Below are positions 62,447 through 64,000 of a DNA stretch of 64,000 nt, piece after piece. Source of the DNA: Hylemonella gracilis ATCC 19624. GTDB lineage: Bacteria > Pseudomonadota > Gammaproteobacteria > Burkholderiales > Burkholderiaceae_C. The notes beneath the pieces were generated by a model. It worked only from the letters and a program-made list of their open reading frames with translations, had not been told where the DNA came from and did no database searches. The stretch lies in contig NZ_AEGR01000060.1 in the NCBI RefSeq assembly GCF_000211835.1, positions 51,349 to 115,348 of the forward strand. Direction: 5' to 3'. The position numbers were made by a program, and so were the translations under genes. The stretch's first letter is position 1. Each line of letters begins with the position of its first letter.

Positions 62447-63616
62447 TCAACCCGGCAGCACGCGGCGCAGGCGGTAGCGAATGAAGAAATCGGACGAGGC
62501 CACGCAGATCACGATGATGGCTTGGATCAGCTGCACCATCGAAAACGGGATCTGGTAGAAGACCTGCAGGCTGCGTCCCGCGACGAAGAGGGTGGCGATC
62601 AGCAAGGCGACGATGCTGGCCGCGATGGGGTGATTGCGCGCCAGGAAGGCGATCAGGATGCCCGAGAAGCCATAGCCGTGGTGGAAGGCCTGGGTCAGGC
62701 GGCCCTCCTGTCCGGCCGCGACCAGGAAGCCCGCCACGCCAGCCAGTCCTCCCGACACCAGGACCGCCAGCAACACCATGCGGTCCGTGGGCACGCCCGT
62801 GGCGTGGGCCACGCCGGGGTTGGCGTCGACGAAGCGCAGGTAGAGTCCCGCTCGGCTCAGATTGACCAGCCACCAGGCCAGCAGCATGGCCACCAGCGCC
62901 AGCGAAACGGCCGCGCCCGATGCGCCGAGGAACTCGGGCAGCCGTTCGAAGCTGCGGAACTGCGGCGAGTGCGGGAACGCGCTTTGCGGGTCCTTCCAGG
63001 CCCCGTACAGCAGATGCAGCAGGAAATTGCCCGCGATGTAGTTCAGCATCAGCGTGGCGATGATCTCGTTGACGCCCAGGCGCAGCTTGAGCAGCACCGG
63101 GCCCAGCGCCCACAGCAGGCCGCAGACCGCCGCGACGCACAGCATCAGGGGCAGGCGCAGCGCGGGCGGGCCGATCTCGAAAATCGAAATCGCCGTCGCG
63201 CCGATGGCTCCCCATACCATCTGGCCTTCCAGGCCGAGGTTCCAGAAGCGGGCGCGAAAGGCGATGGCGGCCGCCAGCCCGACCATGATCATGGGCGAGG
63301 CCTGGAACAGCACGGCCTGCAGGCTTTGCGTGTCGAAGACGGTGGCGATCACGAATTCCTGGAAGAGCTCTCCCGCAGGCACGCCGGCGGCGACCAGGAT
63401 GGCGCCCGAGAGGGCCATCCCCACCAGCACGGCCAGCAGAAGCACCAGCACCTGCGCGGGCCAGGCCATGTGCTGGCGGATCTCGAGGGTGTAGCGTCGG
63501 CTGAGCAGCGGCTCACGGCGACGTTTCGGCGTTGGAGTCGATGCCCAATTTGATGTCGAATTCGACGCTGAATCGAGCGGCAAGGGCGCCGGATGGGAAG
63601 CAGCGGCGTCAGTCAT
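62447..63616 (-). CDS. Nucleoside-type ABC transporter permease (BMP family, first)
   Basis: The larger permease, like YufP/RnsC. The 389-residue product has a disordered N-terminus (1-45), about 10 helices, and the family features FRARFWNLGLEGQMVWGAIGA, LRLGVNEIIATLMLNYIA and GYGFSGILIAFLARNHPIAA. Its start overlaps the stop of the ATPase gene by 8 nt. The order ATPase-permease-permease-hydrolase forms one unit. Confidence 0.9.
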   Translation of the reverse strand: MTDAAASHPAPLPLDSASNSTSNWASTPTPKRRREPLLSRRYTLEIRQHMAWPAQVLVLLLAVLVGMALSGAILVAAGVPAGELFQEFVIATVFDTQSLQAVLFQASPMIMVGLAAAIAFRARFWNLGLEGQMVWGAIGATAISIFEIGPPALRLPLMLCVAAVCGLLWALGPVLLKLRLGVNEIIATLMLNYIAGNFLLHLLYGAWKDPQSAFPHSPQFRSFERLPEFLGASGAAVSLALVAMLLAWWLVNLSRAGLYLRFVDANPGVAHATGVPTDRMVLLAVLVSGGLAGVAGFLVAAGQEGRLTQAFHHGYGFSGILIAFLARNHPIAASIVALLIATLFVAGRSLQVFYQIPFSMVQLIQAIIVICVASSDFFIRYRLRRVLPG

Positions 63617-64000
63617 GGTGGGTCATGGCTTGACCAATCGCCTGGCGATCGGCCGGTGGGTCGAATTCGGCGACGATGCGCCCCCGGGCCATCACGCCAA
63701 TGCGGTCGGCCAGCTTGAGCACTTCGTCCAGGTCCTCGCTGATCAAGAGCACGGCGGCGCCCGCGTCACGCGCGGCGCGCAGCCGCGCATGCACTTCGGC
63801 GCTGGCGCGCACGTCCAGCCCGCGGCTGGGGCTGTGCGCCAGCACCAGGCGTGGCTGCTTGCTGAACTCGCGCGCGATCACCAGTTTCTGGGCATTGCCG
63901 CCAGACAGCAGCGCGGCCTTCTGCGCAGTGGAACGCACGCCTTGCACGTCGAAGGCCGCCACGGCCGCGCGCGCGTCGGCCTCGAGCCGGCGGGGGGGCA
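63609..64000 (-). CDS. Nucleoside-type ABC transporter ATPase, C-terminal part (partial)
   Basis: The gene runs off the window, and only about 130 codons are visible. They contain the signature LLSGGNAQKLVIAREF, a degenerate Walker B (RLVLAHSPSRGLDV, with S-P-S-R in place of the usual D/E-P-T-R) and an H-loop LLISEDLDEVLKLAD. This is the second nucleotide-binding half of a two-domain YufO/RnsB-type ATPase, where a degenerate half is normal. The frame is open to base 64000, so no start can be given. Confidence 0.88.
   Translation of the reverse strand, partial: PPRRLEADARAAVAAFDVQGVRSTAQKAALLSGGNAQKLVIAREFSKQPRLVLAHSPSRGLDVRASAEVHARLRAARDAGAAVLLISEDLDEVLKLADRIGVMARGRIVAEFDPPADRQAIGQAMTHHD

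Overview
The window is GC-rich, tightly packed bacterial chromosome. Gene content and order point to a betaproteobacterium of the Burkholderiales, most likely near the Comamonadaceae. The clues are the rplM-rpsI-(coiled-coil membrane protein)-bactofilin-erpA block, the ubiH-like/dsbC/M61 peptidase block, dusB-fis-purH, hemL-thiD-rubredoxin, yqgE-ruvX-pyrR-pyrB with a non-catalytic dihydroorotase, and ruvA next to ybeZ-ybeY. The genus cannot be fixed from sequence alone. No rRNA, tRNA, CRISPR array, prophage or intact insertion sequence was seen.

Layout. 1-9462: rlmJ (partial), L13/S9, a DUF6776-like protein, bactofilin, erpA, a 14-TM exporter, anmK with an M23 peptidase, and tyrS. 9553-13256: a small Cys-containing DUF2946 protein, a TonB-dependent receptor and a PepSY membrane protein, probably a metal-uptake unit. 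13237-18196: M61 peptidase, dsbC, a ubiquinone-type hydroxylase and a MOSC protein. 18395-24606: ychF, then an accessory patch with a 5'-truncated, frameshifted ATP-binding gene, a full-length hsdR without hsdM/hsdS, and an Mrr-like membrane protein. 24685-27983: beta-CASP hydrolase, fRMsr and an MFS exporter. 28127-33457: tctDE two-component genes divergent from tctCBA, with a heptamer array at the tctE stop codon. 33481-37284: DedA-like protein, dusB-fis and purH. 37379-38617: an isolated AAA ATPase with an AT-rich dyad promoter.

38614-49862: hemL, thiD, rubredoxin, a ChpA/PilL-type protein that has lost its kinase half and its usual pilGHIJ neighbours, then yqgE-ruvX-pyrR-pyrB-pyrX-acyltransferase. 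49991-55814: DUF898 and M48 membrane proteins, a divergent Fe3+-type ABC transporter pair and a cytochrome c. 55837-59282: dtd carrying a 90-nt in-frame insert, an AT-rich lipoprotein gene, ybeY-ybeZ and ruvA. 59346-64000: alpha-carbonic anhydrase, a cysteine hydrolase and a nucleoside-type (BMP family) ABC transporter that runs off the end.

The most unusual points are the in-frame insert in dtd, the eroded Chp chemosensory locus, the orphan hsdR with its broken neighbour and a G8 tract, a near-consensus Fis site on the dusB-fis promoter, decoy start-like repeats before fis, the AAA-ATPase island with nested inverted repeats, and several genes whose -10 box sits about one helical turn before the start codon, which suggests leaderless mRNAs.
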